25,852 bases of DNA from Cyclospora cayetanensis. Taxonomy: Eukaryota; Apicomplexa; Conoidasida; Eucoccidiorida; Eimeriidae. Both the position numbers and the translations under genes were made by a program. Of the stretch, positions 9,793-18,539 are shown piece after piece. Position 1 is the first letter of the stretch, and each line of letters begins with the position of its first letter. The stretch lies in assembly GCF_002999335.1 (NCBI RefSeq), contig NW_020312260.1, positions 1-25,852 on the forward strand, in the 5' to 3' direction. The notes beneath the pieces were generated by a model that was given only the letters and a program-made list of their open reading frames with translations, was not told where the DNA came from and ran no database searches.

Positions 9793-12700
9793 TCATTCGC
9801 CAAACGTAGCGCCCAGACTGACTTGCATGGGTATCTTCTTGATCGGCAGGTTGTTTGTGGTGGTGACATGGCATATGAGGTACTTCGCACCAAATGAAAC
9901 GGCTTTATACTTTTTGTTTAGATGGAGGGCGGCAGCCCAGCAATTCGCTTGTGCTACTTTGTGCAACGCTTCTTTCCGCTCAGCCGTCTTTCCGTCTTGC
10001 AGTAGCCGCTTCAGCAGTTGTTCTCGTCGCTGCTGCTGAAACCTGAAAGCCCCAAGATAGTTTCCCTGCACAGTGCACTGCTGCTCTTGCTCTTCCAACT
10101 CTTTCAGCACTTGCTGCGTTTGCTGCTGAGGCAGAGGTGCAGAAGCGAAGGAACGGCCGCTTGCACAGGTCCACGGCCGCAGTCTTCGTCCGTTGTTTTT
10201 ACTGCCGCAAGGGGGCTGTTTCTGCTGCCTGAACACACCTTCCAGATTGCTGGTGCTTCTATTGCTGCTGCAGAAAAGCGCGGAAGACATTCTTTCTCTG
10301 CTATGTCTCCCCACCCACGGAAAGATTGAACCCGTACATTCCACCCGCTGCGCACGCTGCTGCTTCTGCTGCCAAGCGGCAAAGCCAGCAAGAACTGCCT
10401 GTTCTTCTATGTCGGGAGTGCTACACGATGCGGAAACCTGATCCATGCCCATTTTCAAGTGTCTTTCTGCGGCGTCCATTGTGCCAGTGACATCAAGCAC
10501 TTCAGCAGATGCTTTACCGACTATTCGCACATATTGTGGATCTTGCTCCCATCCCGCAGGCGGAGGCCCTTTGGTATTCTGCTCAGACAGCAGGGCTGAA
10601 GCCTCGGAAGAGGGAGCGGCAGCGGCCATTTGTGCTGTCATATTACCCTTTGCAGGTAGCACCTCTGCAGGAGCTCTAGGCTGCAGAGATGGAGGTGCTG
10701 CTTCTGCTGCCATCCTCTCTCGGGCTTTGATGAAGTCATCGGGTGCGTTCGCCACCGCTGCTGGAGGGGCAGCATCAGCAGCACTGCACTCAACGCCAGG
10801 CGAGGTCAAGGGTCTGTCCACGCAGGAAAAGACGCTGAGGCCATTTGGTGTGGGGGCAGAGGAACCCCTTCTCTTGCAGCTGCTCCTGGTACTGCTTTTG
10901 CCTAGGCGCCTCTGAGGCTCTGCAGCCTTCTGAGGCACACGGCTTATTACTTGGTGCTGCCACAACCTCAGCTCCTTCAAAAGCCTCCGCAGACAAACAG
11001 GGTTCTCTGCCGCATCTTGTGCATCAGCCCCTGCTGTTGTATAATCCCCCTTTTCGGCCTGTTCCGCGGCTGCTGCCGCTGCTGTTGACGCCGCTGCTGC
11101 CTGAAGCGCAGCAGCAGCAGCCTCGAGAGAACTCATCTTTTTGGCTGCTACAGTGCACGAAGAATGTTGCTGCTGTTCTTGATGCTGTGCCTTATGCGGT
11201 GGAGAAAATTGTCGGAGAGGCGTTTGCCTTTCGGCACATTGCTGTTGCAGCCGCAATGGTGTCGGATACGCTTGCAACTGCTGCTGCCACTGACGCGTCT
11301 GCCTGTGCGGTGCGTTCTCCCGTTCGAGCTGTGCCGCTGAACTCTCTCTTTGCTGCTCTATCAGATCTGATGCCCCTACCGGGAAGTCCTGATGTGATGG
11401 CCGCTGCACTTGTTGCTGGAGGTGCAACTGGTGTTCGTCCCTCTGGTGTTTGGACAGGTGCCGCTGCAACGGCTGGGGTTGCTGCAGCTGCTGAAACGCC
11501 TGTTGCTGCATATCTTTGTCTTGCTGCAGCAGCTTTCGCATTTCCGCTTGCTGCGTTGGCTGCGCCTTTTGTAGGGGCTGCTGGTGGGAATGTTGTAGCG
11601 ACGAAACAAGCTGGTTCTGGCCCTGTTCTTGCGTCTCTGAATCATCGGTCTTCTGCCAAAGCTGATTGTCGTGACTCTGAGGACAATGCTTATGTCCGTG
11701 TGCTTTCCATTCGTGCTGCTTCTGCTCGGATGGGCCGGAACTAAGAGCAGTTGCTGCTTTGGCGAAGGGACCAGAAGGCAAGACGACTAGTGACTCAATC
11801 ACGAGGCCTTGCCTAGCCGTTGCTCCTGCTACACTAGTGGTAGCAGCAACGGCGGCGCTAGTCTGACCTGAAGTTCTAGAGTTTTGCTGCAAGATGCTGC
11901 TCCGCGCTGCCTTTGCTGCTTCAGCAACTGCAGTGGCAGCAGCAGAGGCAGCAAGGTTCGCGAACAGAGGCGCCCTAACATCCTGCGGTCCCCCCTCGGT
12001 CTGGTGCTGCTCTGAATCAGAGGGCTGACAGCCGCCTTGACATTCCAAAGTCATGAGACTCCTTCTGGCCTTTAGCGCTGCTGCAGCAACTACTTCAGCA
12101 GCGGAGGCAGCAGCAGCAGATTCCTTACCCTCACTACCTGGCAGCAGCGTGAGGCTCTTTCTCGCCGCTTTTGCTGCTGCAGCAACAACTGAAGCCGCAG
12201 ACGCAGCGGTAGAGCTCGACGAAAAATCCCCAATTGAGGGATCATGTGCTGTCCTGCTGCTCTTATCTTCCGTCGGATCCTTGAATTCGCGAGCAGCAGA
12301 AGCACCTTCTGCCTGTGCTTCTTTTACTATTTGGCATTGGTCGTCATTTCTATCTACCCAGCTCGTTTCTGTCACCACCTCTGCAGCTGCTGAATTACGT
12401 GCTAGAAAAGGAGGAGTAGGACCAACCCTGCTTTTACAACGCAATGATAAAAGACTTTTTCTTGATATCGCTGCTGCGGCAGCAACCGCAAAAGCTGCCG
12501 CCGCACTTTCAGCAGTATCAAACCCACTATAGGACTGTGACGGAATGCGTTTCCTTGCTGTTGCTGCAGCTTCGGCAACAACAGCAGCAGCTGCTGCTGC
12601 TGTTGCAGCTACACGTGATGGGTTCTCTTCAAAGGACTGCCTCTTTGCGGGGCTAAGCAATAGGACGCTTTGTCTGGCTACATCCACTGCACCGGAAACA

Positions 12701-12881
12701 GCAGCAGCGGCGGCAGAAGCCGCAGCTACATCTGACCTATCCGGCACTTGCATTACAAGCAGGGGCTCCGTGAATTCCAAGGAGCCTGTAGGCCCTCTAA
12801 AATCAATTACACAAGGGGGTGCCACCGCCCGTGCACCAGCAGCAGCCGCAAGAGCAGCAGCGACAACACAGGAAGCAGGAA
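9793..12881 (-). CDS. Large Ala/Gln-rich protein with periodic ARxSL modules (main exon)
   Basis: One frame is open from a likely acceptor (ACCAG|TTCC, exon starting about 12881) to a stop at 9793, about 1,029 codons; the initiator lies in an upstream exon I could not fix. Numbering from the codon at 12825: residues 33-347 hold at least seven Ala-rich helices, each ending in a basic-Ser-Leu box (ARQSVLLL, ARKRI, SRKSLLSL, ARKSLTLL, ARRSLMTL, ARSSIL, ARQGLVI). Residues 365-555 are Gln-rich. Residues 567-625 form an Ala-rich helix with EKGDY and LRRLLKEL. Residues 900-980 form a charged helix with VQGNYLGA and EQLLKRLL, resembling helical hairpins seen in coiled-coil proteins. The end is non-repetitive (IPMQVSLGATFGE). 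No membrane span is seen. Probably a structural or scaffold protein, but this is inference; no family recognised. Confidence 0.65.
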
Positions 12882-14719
12882 CTGGTATTATTGCCGCTCA
12901 GGTGCCGCCAGCGGCGGTGTGTACTCTACTGGCTTCAGGATCATTGTGTTCCTGGGGAGTCAACTTGAGAACTGTCCCGCAAAGCCCAGCTGAAAAGCAA
13001 TTACCTTGAGCCGACTAGGTGAAGTGATGAATGAGCAACAGGAAAAGTGCACACAGAGAAGCAGATGCAGGAAGGCTTCCATCTAGATCATGGCTTTTCA
13101 TGCCATCCCCTTCAGGAGGGAGCCCCTGCTGAATTCCTGCAAACTCTTGTGTGCCTAGTCCTGCAAAATCAATTTAGCGTGTACCTTCAAAACCCACTAC
13201 GTACCCATGGTCCCACCCCTGACGGAGAGGCCCCTCGTAACCTGTTGCCTCCAGGCGTCAGCGTCGACCGCACCGGTGGATTCCAGTCTTGTGTGACCTA
13301 AGGAAATTCCTTTTTGAGCATACTTCATATCGTCTTTGTCTTTTCTTCTTGTGCACAAAGCAAGAAGCGAAGAAATCTTCCTCGACACCCTTAGAACCAG
13401 TCGCACAGCCCTCCCCCCACGCCTGCGGTGACCCCCGCCAGCTGCCGCGGCAAGAGACAGAAGAGGGACCTCGCGGAAGGCGTGCTCTGGGGGGGTTGTG
13501 GTTTGGGGAGAAGCTCCACAAAAGTTTTCAATCATCATCTTCTCTGTTTCCTGCCTTTTAGTTTCATACTTGGCGAACTGTCAGAGCTGTAGTACGGCGC
13601 CTGTCGTTTGGAAGAGGAATCTCACGCAAACTGCATGAGGTTGATGCCTAGTTAAGACACGGCCAAGCGATGCCCCGTCAAGTGACACCCCGTCAAGTGA
13701 CTTTTCACGCCTTTTTTTTCGTAACTAGTAAAGAAGAATATGTTGCCCTCTTTTCTTGGATGCAGGGCCCGCAAGTCGGGGATGCCCCTTTGCGGATAGT
13801 TTGCAAAAAAACAGATCCGCCCTTCTGCCGCGGCTGCCGCAGCCACTTCTCCCCCCTTCGCTGCTGCTGAATCTGTGTCCCTACTGCATTGTCATCATCA
13901 AGGCAGTGCGCGACTAAAATACGCGCAGTGCACCAGTAGGCGGGATTTGAAACAAGGGGCGCTGGAGGGGTAGCACAACGGAGCAAGGGCAGCGACAGCG
14001 TGCAAGTCCTGCTACTGTTGCCCCTTCATGCTTATCATAAAGCTTCAAGGGCACTTCGACAAAGTTCGTAGCCAATAAACTGCAAACCTGAACCCTGGTC
14101 GCAAGCAGGTTCCGCAGGTACAGCCGCCGCATATTGCGTTTGCCCTTTTACTTGCCTGCGATACTGCCGCGCTGGCAAGGCACCGTTCTGGCCTCTCATA
14201 GACACATTAGCAGCAAATTTCGCTTGACATTAAAAGTGCCTTTAGAGGGATGACCGCGCTCTGAAGAAGCCCAACCTCGGGTGTATGCCTAAACCAAAGG
14301 TCTCCATGGGGAGACACTAAACTCCAGACTCAATGCAAACTTCATAAGCAGTCATTGAGGCTCTTCAAAATGAACTCCTGTTTCCTCCACTACCCGCGCT
14401 CGTGAGAGCTTTCGACATGCAGGGATAGGGATAGCTAGGGTGCGCATAGATGCATTCTCTTTGCATTCCGGACGATTGCAGGTAGTTGCGCTTGACTCCC
14501 GCATATGTGTGCGCGCATGCACGTGACAGTGTGTATTCTGGTTTGGAGTTCATAATGTTTCGCAATAAATGCGATTTACGAACAGGCATACCAAGGAGTC
14601 AAGCATTTACTAATTCCCTGTTGAGTACAAATAATGTAGTAGAAAGGGCTGAAGCGTAGTCTAGTACGCTACAGGCCAAGCATTCAAAGCCTCGGAATCT
14701 CGTCCCACTGTTTCCAGCT
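12882..14719. other. Region without a supported gene; possible 5' exons of the large gene
   Basis: A minus-strand frame at about 12930-12992, behind a good acceptor (TGCTTTTCAG), encodes the protein-like stretch LCGTVLKLTPQEHNDPEAS in the same frame as the large exon but separated from it by a TGA; it may be a short upstream exon. A minus ATG at 13538 opens 50 plausible codons before a weak donor. Between 13900 and 14700 only short, unremarkable ORFs occur. A 15-base unit is repeated twice at 13673-13702. No RNA gene was recognised. Confidence 0.4.
13673..13702. repeat. 15-base tandem duplication
   Basis: CCCCGTCAAGTGACA at 13673-13687 is followed directly by CCCCGTCAAGTGACT at 13688-13702. 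It lies in sequence without a supported gene. Confidence 0.85.
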
Positions 14720-15467
14720 TGCACGAAGTGCAGCACTTGCACCTGTTGAATTTGTATGTTGACCCCGCTCTATGAGGCGCAGACGCCCCGCCGAACTAGT
14801 GAGTGTTTCGATTCCCCATGCGCAATTTACTTGTCTTCTGTTTGCCCCCAATAAGACGCACACATTTAATCGCTCCGTAGATAGGGTATCCTCGCGCCGC
14901 CGCAGTCGATTTGATTTGGGCCCCCATTTGTTGATGGGTAGTGCAGATATCTTCCTACTCGTCTATCTACCTCAAGTCCTGTATGCATGCATTTGTATCT
15001 CACATTTGCACTATTTTGCGCCTCTGTCTGTCTGTAGAGTAGTGATAGGGAGGGAACTCTTCTTCTGTTCTGCTCACAGTTGGTCTCGCTGTATCGGCAG
15101 GGAATGCGAGGGTGTGCGTGTTGATATGGGAGGAAGATGTGGCGGGCTAAACTACACTAAAACACTCTCTACCACACTAGCTACATGTTGCCAAAAAGCA
15201 TAAGAGTTTGGAAATTGTTGTTCTGCGTGCATATCTTATTTATTGCACAGTGCTGCTAGCTCAATATAAGGGGTCGCAATGTTGTGTGCGTGAGCGCTAA
15301 ATGCTGCATGCAACTAGCGGTAAACGTCTGGAGTGATCAGACGCTGCGGCTATGCGCACTAGAGCCATCCCTCTTTCCTCATGTTGGAAGCTTCGAGGGG
15401 CCAAGGCAGGGGCGGGGAACGCGGCAGTTTCACCATGAAAGGTTTATGGCTTTCTTTGAAGTTTGTA
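14720..15467 (+). repeat. Dispersed repeat, third copy (truncated)
   Basis: Same orientation as the left copy. It matches the inner ~740 bases of both flanking copies: shared landmarks are CCTCGCGCCGCCGCAGTCGAT (here 14890-14910), GTAGAGTRGTGATAG and CAACTAGCGGT. It ends at GAAGTTTGTAT (15457-15467), the same terminus as the other two. The outer ~2 kb of the repeat is missing. The start is approximate because the first 30 bases align weakly. It stops 47 bases from the stop codon of the ubiquitin-like gene. Confidence 0.85.
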
Positions 15468-15513
15468 TCGAGGCTGGGGATAAGTGTGTCCTACAGGAGC
15501 CTCTCAGAAATCG

Positions 15514-16322
15514 TCATAGATGGCCCTTCGACACTGCAGCAAAGCTGGCTGCGTTAGAAAACATTTGATTCTCTGCTACAGAAGGATCTGCTTCACGATG
15601 CAGGCGGCCTAAGCCGCCCCGGAGTCGTAAGACAAGGTGAACGACAGTTTTATCCTAAAAGCAGCAAGCGAACGCTCGAGTGTAAACTCCCTTCATCGGA
15701 CTTAGAAGCGAATCACTCTAATTCGTTGCTCTCCAAGCCTCAATTGAGGCTCATCCCTCCTCCCCAATCCCGAGTGTGTTGGACCCTTCAGTGCAAAAGA
15801 TGCTGTGCTGCAAAAGTATCCTGTGCTGCAAACGTATCCTGCGCCTCCCAAACGCCATGCCCTCGCCAGCTCTCTTCCCCCCACCCCTCCCAAACCTTAC
15901 GGAGATGTTGTAGGAAGCGAGGGTGTCGGTGTCTTTCATATGTCTGCCGTTGACAATAAGGCGCTGCTGATCCGGGCTAAGGCCCTCCCTCTGCTGCAGC
16001 CGCTCTTTAAGCTGCATCACAGTTGACTGCGGATCAATGTCTTCGACTGTTATCATCTTCCCTGCACCCAATTCATGAACGCATGCAGAGGAACGTCTCG
16101 AAAGCCACCTCCTCCGAGTCCGAGGGAGCAACACGCTGCAGACGTCCAATATATTGTTTAACGCGCACAACATAAAGAGGCGTCTACATGCACCCAAAGG
16201 CAAAAGTACAGGGCTTTGCGGCTGTGCAGGGTAGGGTGCTTCAACTCACCGCTCATTGCTTGTACTTGCAGGGAGAGACCGCCTCTCAGCTGCATCAGCA
16301 ACGTCTGGCTTGACGGCGTCAT
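15514..16322 (-). CDS. Divergent ubiquitin-like modifier, at least three exons
   Basis: Exons 16250-16322 (or longer), 15901-16061 and 15514-15654 join with consistent phases at GTGAGT...GTGCAG (188 bp) and GTAAGG...TTTTAG (246 bp). The spliced product aligns with ubiquitin over its full length, about 46% identical by my hand count, with one extra residue near position 17. Landmarks: SGKMIT, REGLSPDQQRLI, LASYNI and HLVLRLRGG. Ile44, His68, Val70, Arg42 and Arg72 equivalents are kept. Positions 48 and 63 are Arg and Asp, so the two main chain-forming lysines are absent. The Gly-Gly is followed by 32 further residues before the stop, so a processing hydrolase would be needed to expose it. The start is uncertain: ATGs lie at 16322 and 16295, and the same frame continues upstream beyond a TAG at 16386. 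Family membership is secure; which modifier it is remains open. Confidence 0.85.
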
Positions 16323-16385
16323 TCGGGTTGCTTGAGGCACTGCAGCAAGCGTACCAACAACACACGACACACCATCAGCAGTGCG

Positions 16386-16700
16386 CTATGACGCACAGGC
16401 ACGCCTGGGGAAAGGCTCGGCAGCAGGAAAAGGAGCACGAAATGCCCGTCGGACTCCTTCAGCATCCATGTACGCTAGAGCTTCAAAGCGGATAGGAGGT
16501 AGAACGGACTTCGCTGCGAGGGTTCTCGCGGAAACATTAGAAGGGGCAGCTGCTGCTGCTGTCTCTCCTGGAGGGCGGCACCCGGAGAGAAGCAGCAGCA
16601 GCAAATGGCAGCAGCAGCTGCTGCCGCTGCAAGAAACAGTCCGCGGACGAAATGCATAGTGCTCTGCCGCGGCCCCTGGTGTCGGCTCAACTGCTGTTGA
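16386..16700 (-). other. Possible 5' leader region of the ubiquitin-like gene
   Basis: Two minus-strand frames here look protein-like. In the same frame as the ubiquitin-like exons, codons down to 16403 (ending AEPFPRR) can be joined to 16339 by a 63-base GT-AG intron (16340-16402) that removes the TAG. A second frame starts with ATG at 16654 and reads MHFVRGLFL, then eight Ala, ICCCC and a Ser/Arg/Gln-rich stretch to 16475, which has the form of a signal peptide. It is out of frame with the former and would need its own splice. CAG repeats produce Ala and Leu runs easily, so the hydrophobicity may be incidental. Confidence 0.3.
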
Positions 16701-17221
16701 GGCTAAACAACTTGAATGGAGTGGCAACAGGCGCTGCAACAGCTGCCGCTGCTGCCGCAGCACCTGCTAACGCGGCTACTGTACGGCCGAAAGGACTCGA
16801 ATTACTGCGTCTGTTGTTGTTTTTGCCTAGTGAGCTACTCAGAAGCTTCTTCCCGGGTGATTTCGAAGCGTTCCTGCCGTGTTGCCGGGTGTCTTCTCCC
16901 TGTGCCGGAGTGAGCGCTGGCCTGCCAAGCAACGGAACTTCCGCGTTGACTAACGCCAATTATGAAGCCATGAGGCTTCAAATGCACAAAATCGCAGCCA
17001 CAGAGCCCGACGCAGCAGGAGGAGCAAAGGGGCCCCCTGCAGGGGGCCCCTTTGCTCCTCCTTCCACCCCCCATGTGGCGCAGCAGAAGGGCGGGGACGC
17101 TATACCCCCTCGGCTGCGGGGAGGTTCCGAGGCGGCAAAAGAAGACACAAGGCGCGTACAGGCCTTCTTATTTATCACACTCTTTGAAAGCCGCTATGCA
17201 AACTTAAAAACGAAGTATTAA
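16652..17221 (+). CDS. Uncharacterised plus-strand ORF
   Basis: ATG at 16652, 189 codons to TAA at 17219-17221. An Ala run from GCT/GCA triplets occurs near residues 28-38, then a Leu-rich helix (GLELLRLLLFLPSELLRSFF), then a Gly/Pro-rich part that contains the 46-base palindrome, then a charged C-terminus. It is divergent from, and partly antisense to, the possible leader of the ubiquitin-like gene; the two opposing start codons share the palindrome ATGCAT at 16651-16656. No domain recognised. It could be genuine or a chance open frame in GC-rich DNA. Confidence 0.3.
   Translation: MHSALPRPLVSAQLLLRLNNLNGVATGAATAAAAAAAPANAATVRPKGLELLRLLLFLPSELLRSFFPGDFEAFLPCCRVSSPCAGVSAGLPSNGTSALTNANYEAMRLQMHKIAATEPDAAGGAKGPPAGGPFAPPSTPHVAQQKGGDAIPPRLRGGSEAAKEDTRRVQAFLFITLFESRYANLKTKY
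17017..17062. repeat. 46-base perfect palindrome
   Basis: Arms 17017-17039 (AGGAGGAGCAAAGGGGCCCC then CTG) and 17040-17062 are exact reverse complements with no spacer, centred on CTG|CAG. It could extrude as a cruciform or fold as a hairpin in RNA. Confidence 0.97.
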
Positions 17222-18539
17222 GCGCCGAATTCGGGCTGTTTTATGAAACTCACGCCCGAGCCAGCGCCGCCGTCGACACGGAAGGCACTCGTGCATTTCC
17301 AGGCGTACCGAGGCAGTTTCGCTGGCAAGGCCTCTCAAAAAAACAGCTCCTCAGGACTCCTCTGTAGAGCTGCTATCAATGTCGTAACGGCAATCTTTCT
17401 AGATTCTGAGAGACCTTTGGCTCCTTTTGCCCTCAAGGACCCTGTGGGACGGTACAAAACCCCCCTGACAGCGCCAGCAGGCTCTAGTACAATAGCCTAG
17501 CACTGTGCACTGCCTGTAGTGGGCAATCCAGTACGATGAAAACTATGTAACTGACTCCATTGCAACGGGTGTCTCCCCTTCCGCATGCTGGAAGTATTGC
17601 GAGGCGGCGCCTATTTGTCGGGAGCTGGATGTGCTTCTGCGCTGAGTTGAGGCTGTATGCGCACGCTGCTCCGTAGACGTTTCCTCGAAAGCCCCAGCTA
17701 GCACCAGCTCTACTGTTTCTGCTCGCCTTTAGCACGCAGCACCGTGACTTGAGTGTGCTTGGGGCGGCGCGGAGAGGAATGTTTTCTGGAAAACCAAGGC
17801 CCTGCCTCAGAGGCGATAGCACATCGTGTGCTGGCTGAAAGGCAGTCGCTCTTCTTCTGTGAAAGGCCTACGACAGCAAAGTGCTGCACAAGCGCTGCTG
17901 TCATCAGTGGCTTTGGACCCGTTGTGCTTACAGTTGCCCTTCAGGAACTGCTAAATATGCTAGCAACACGTCTTCTCTGCGTCTCTGTATGCGCACCCTA
18001 CCGCGTCGGCCTATACCTGTCAAGGCTCCTTTCCCTTAGGCGCGACTCTCTCTCTCTCTCCCCGTTTCCCTCTGTCGCAAGCCTCTCCCCAATGCTCCCT
18101 CCACATCCTTGAATCCCTGAAAACATGCACTGGCCTTCCTACCATGTCTCTGCTCGTTAAAATTTTAAGCCACAACGCCTTGTGGGTAGGGCAAGTCTGA
18201 TGACAGGAGTTAAGGGGGCCACCTGCACGTCGGCGCTGTGCGCGCAATGAGCGAGGGAACTAATGGCATGGGGGTCTTAAGGAGCGCCTTTCAAGCCGCA
18301 GGCTCTTCCTAAGAAGAGCCGCACAGGCTTATGACCTGCCGCTCTGAAAACCCCACAATTCAAGTAAATGCATGCCGCATTCCACACGCTACTGCGAGGG
18401 AGGGAAGCGTTTGGGAAGCCCTAATGAGCATTGGACCCTCTAGGGGTCCTTGTAAAGAGGCCTTCTCCTGCCCCATCCCAAAAAAACTTTCCCACGCTCC
18501 TTCTTAAGGCCCTGGTGGGGAAGCCTTGAGCCCCTGCTG
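17222..18539. other. Region without a supported gene
   Basis: It contains a plus ORF with ATG at 17243 (85 codons, to 17500) and other short ORFs on both strands, none with a recognisable motif or phase-consistent exons. A (CT)n microsatellite lies at about 18045-18060. The right part must include the 3' UTR of the minus-strand gene ending at 18540. Confidence 0.45.
18045..18060. repeat. (CT)n microsatellite
   Basis: Eight uninterrupted CT dinucleotides within a pyrimidine-rich stretch that continues into CCCC. Confidence 0.9.

Noticed and set aside
12882..12930. Stop-codon readthrough linking the frame at 12930-12992 with the large exon (and similarly at the TAG at 16386)
   Set aside because: Two open stretches in the same frame on either side of one stop are expected by chance, and short GT-AG introns can account for them; there is no positive evidence for readthrough.
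10445..13009. Ala-rich plus-strand ORFs opposite the large Ala/Gln-rich gene
   Set aside because: GCA/GCT triplets lack stops on both strands; the minus frame is open for over 1,000 codons and has ordered modules, so the plus frames are shadows.
15284..15568. ORF of about 95 codons in the third repeat copy, with a similar one in the right copy (22978-23238)
   Set aside because: It has no ATG at the shared start (GTG), the left copy has an early stop, and the similarity is explained by the shared repeat. It also overlaps the tail of the ubiquitin-like gene antisense.
16062..16203. Minus-strand ATG at 16203 as the start of the ubiquitin-like protein
   Set aside because: The codons from 16203 to 16062 lie in the 188-base intron; splicing 16250 to 16061 restores the ubiquitin strand before the SGK motif, which the unspliced reading lacks.
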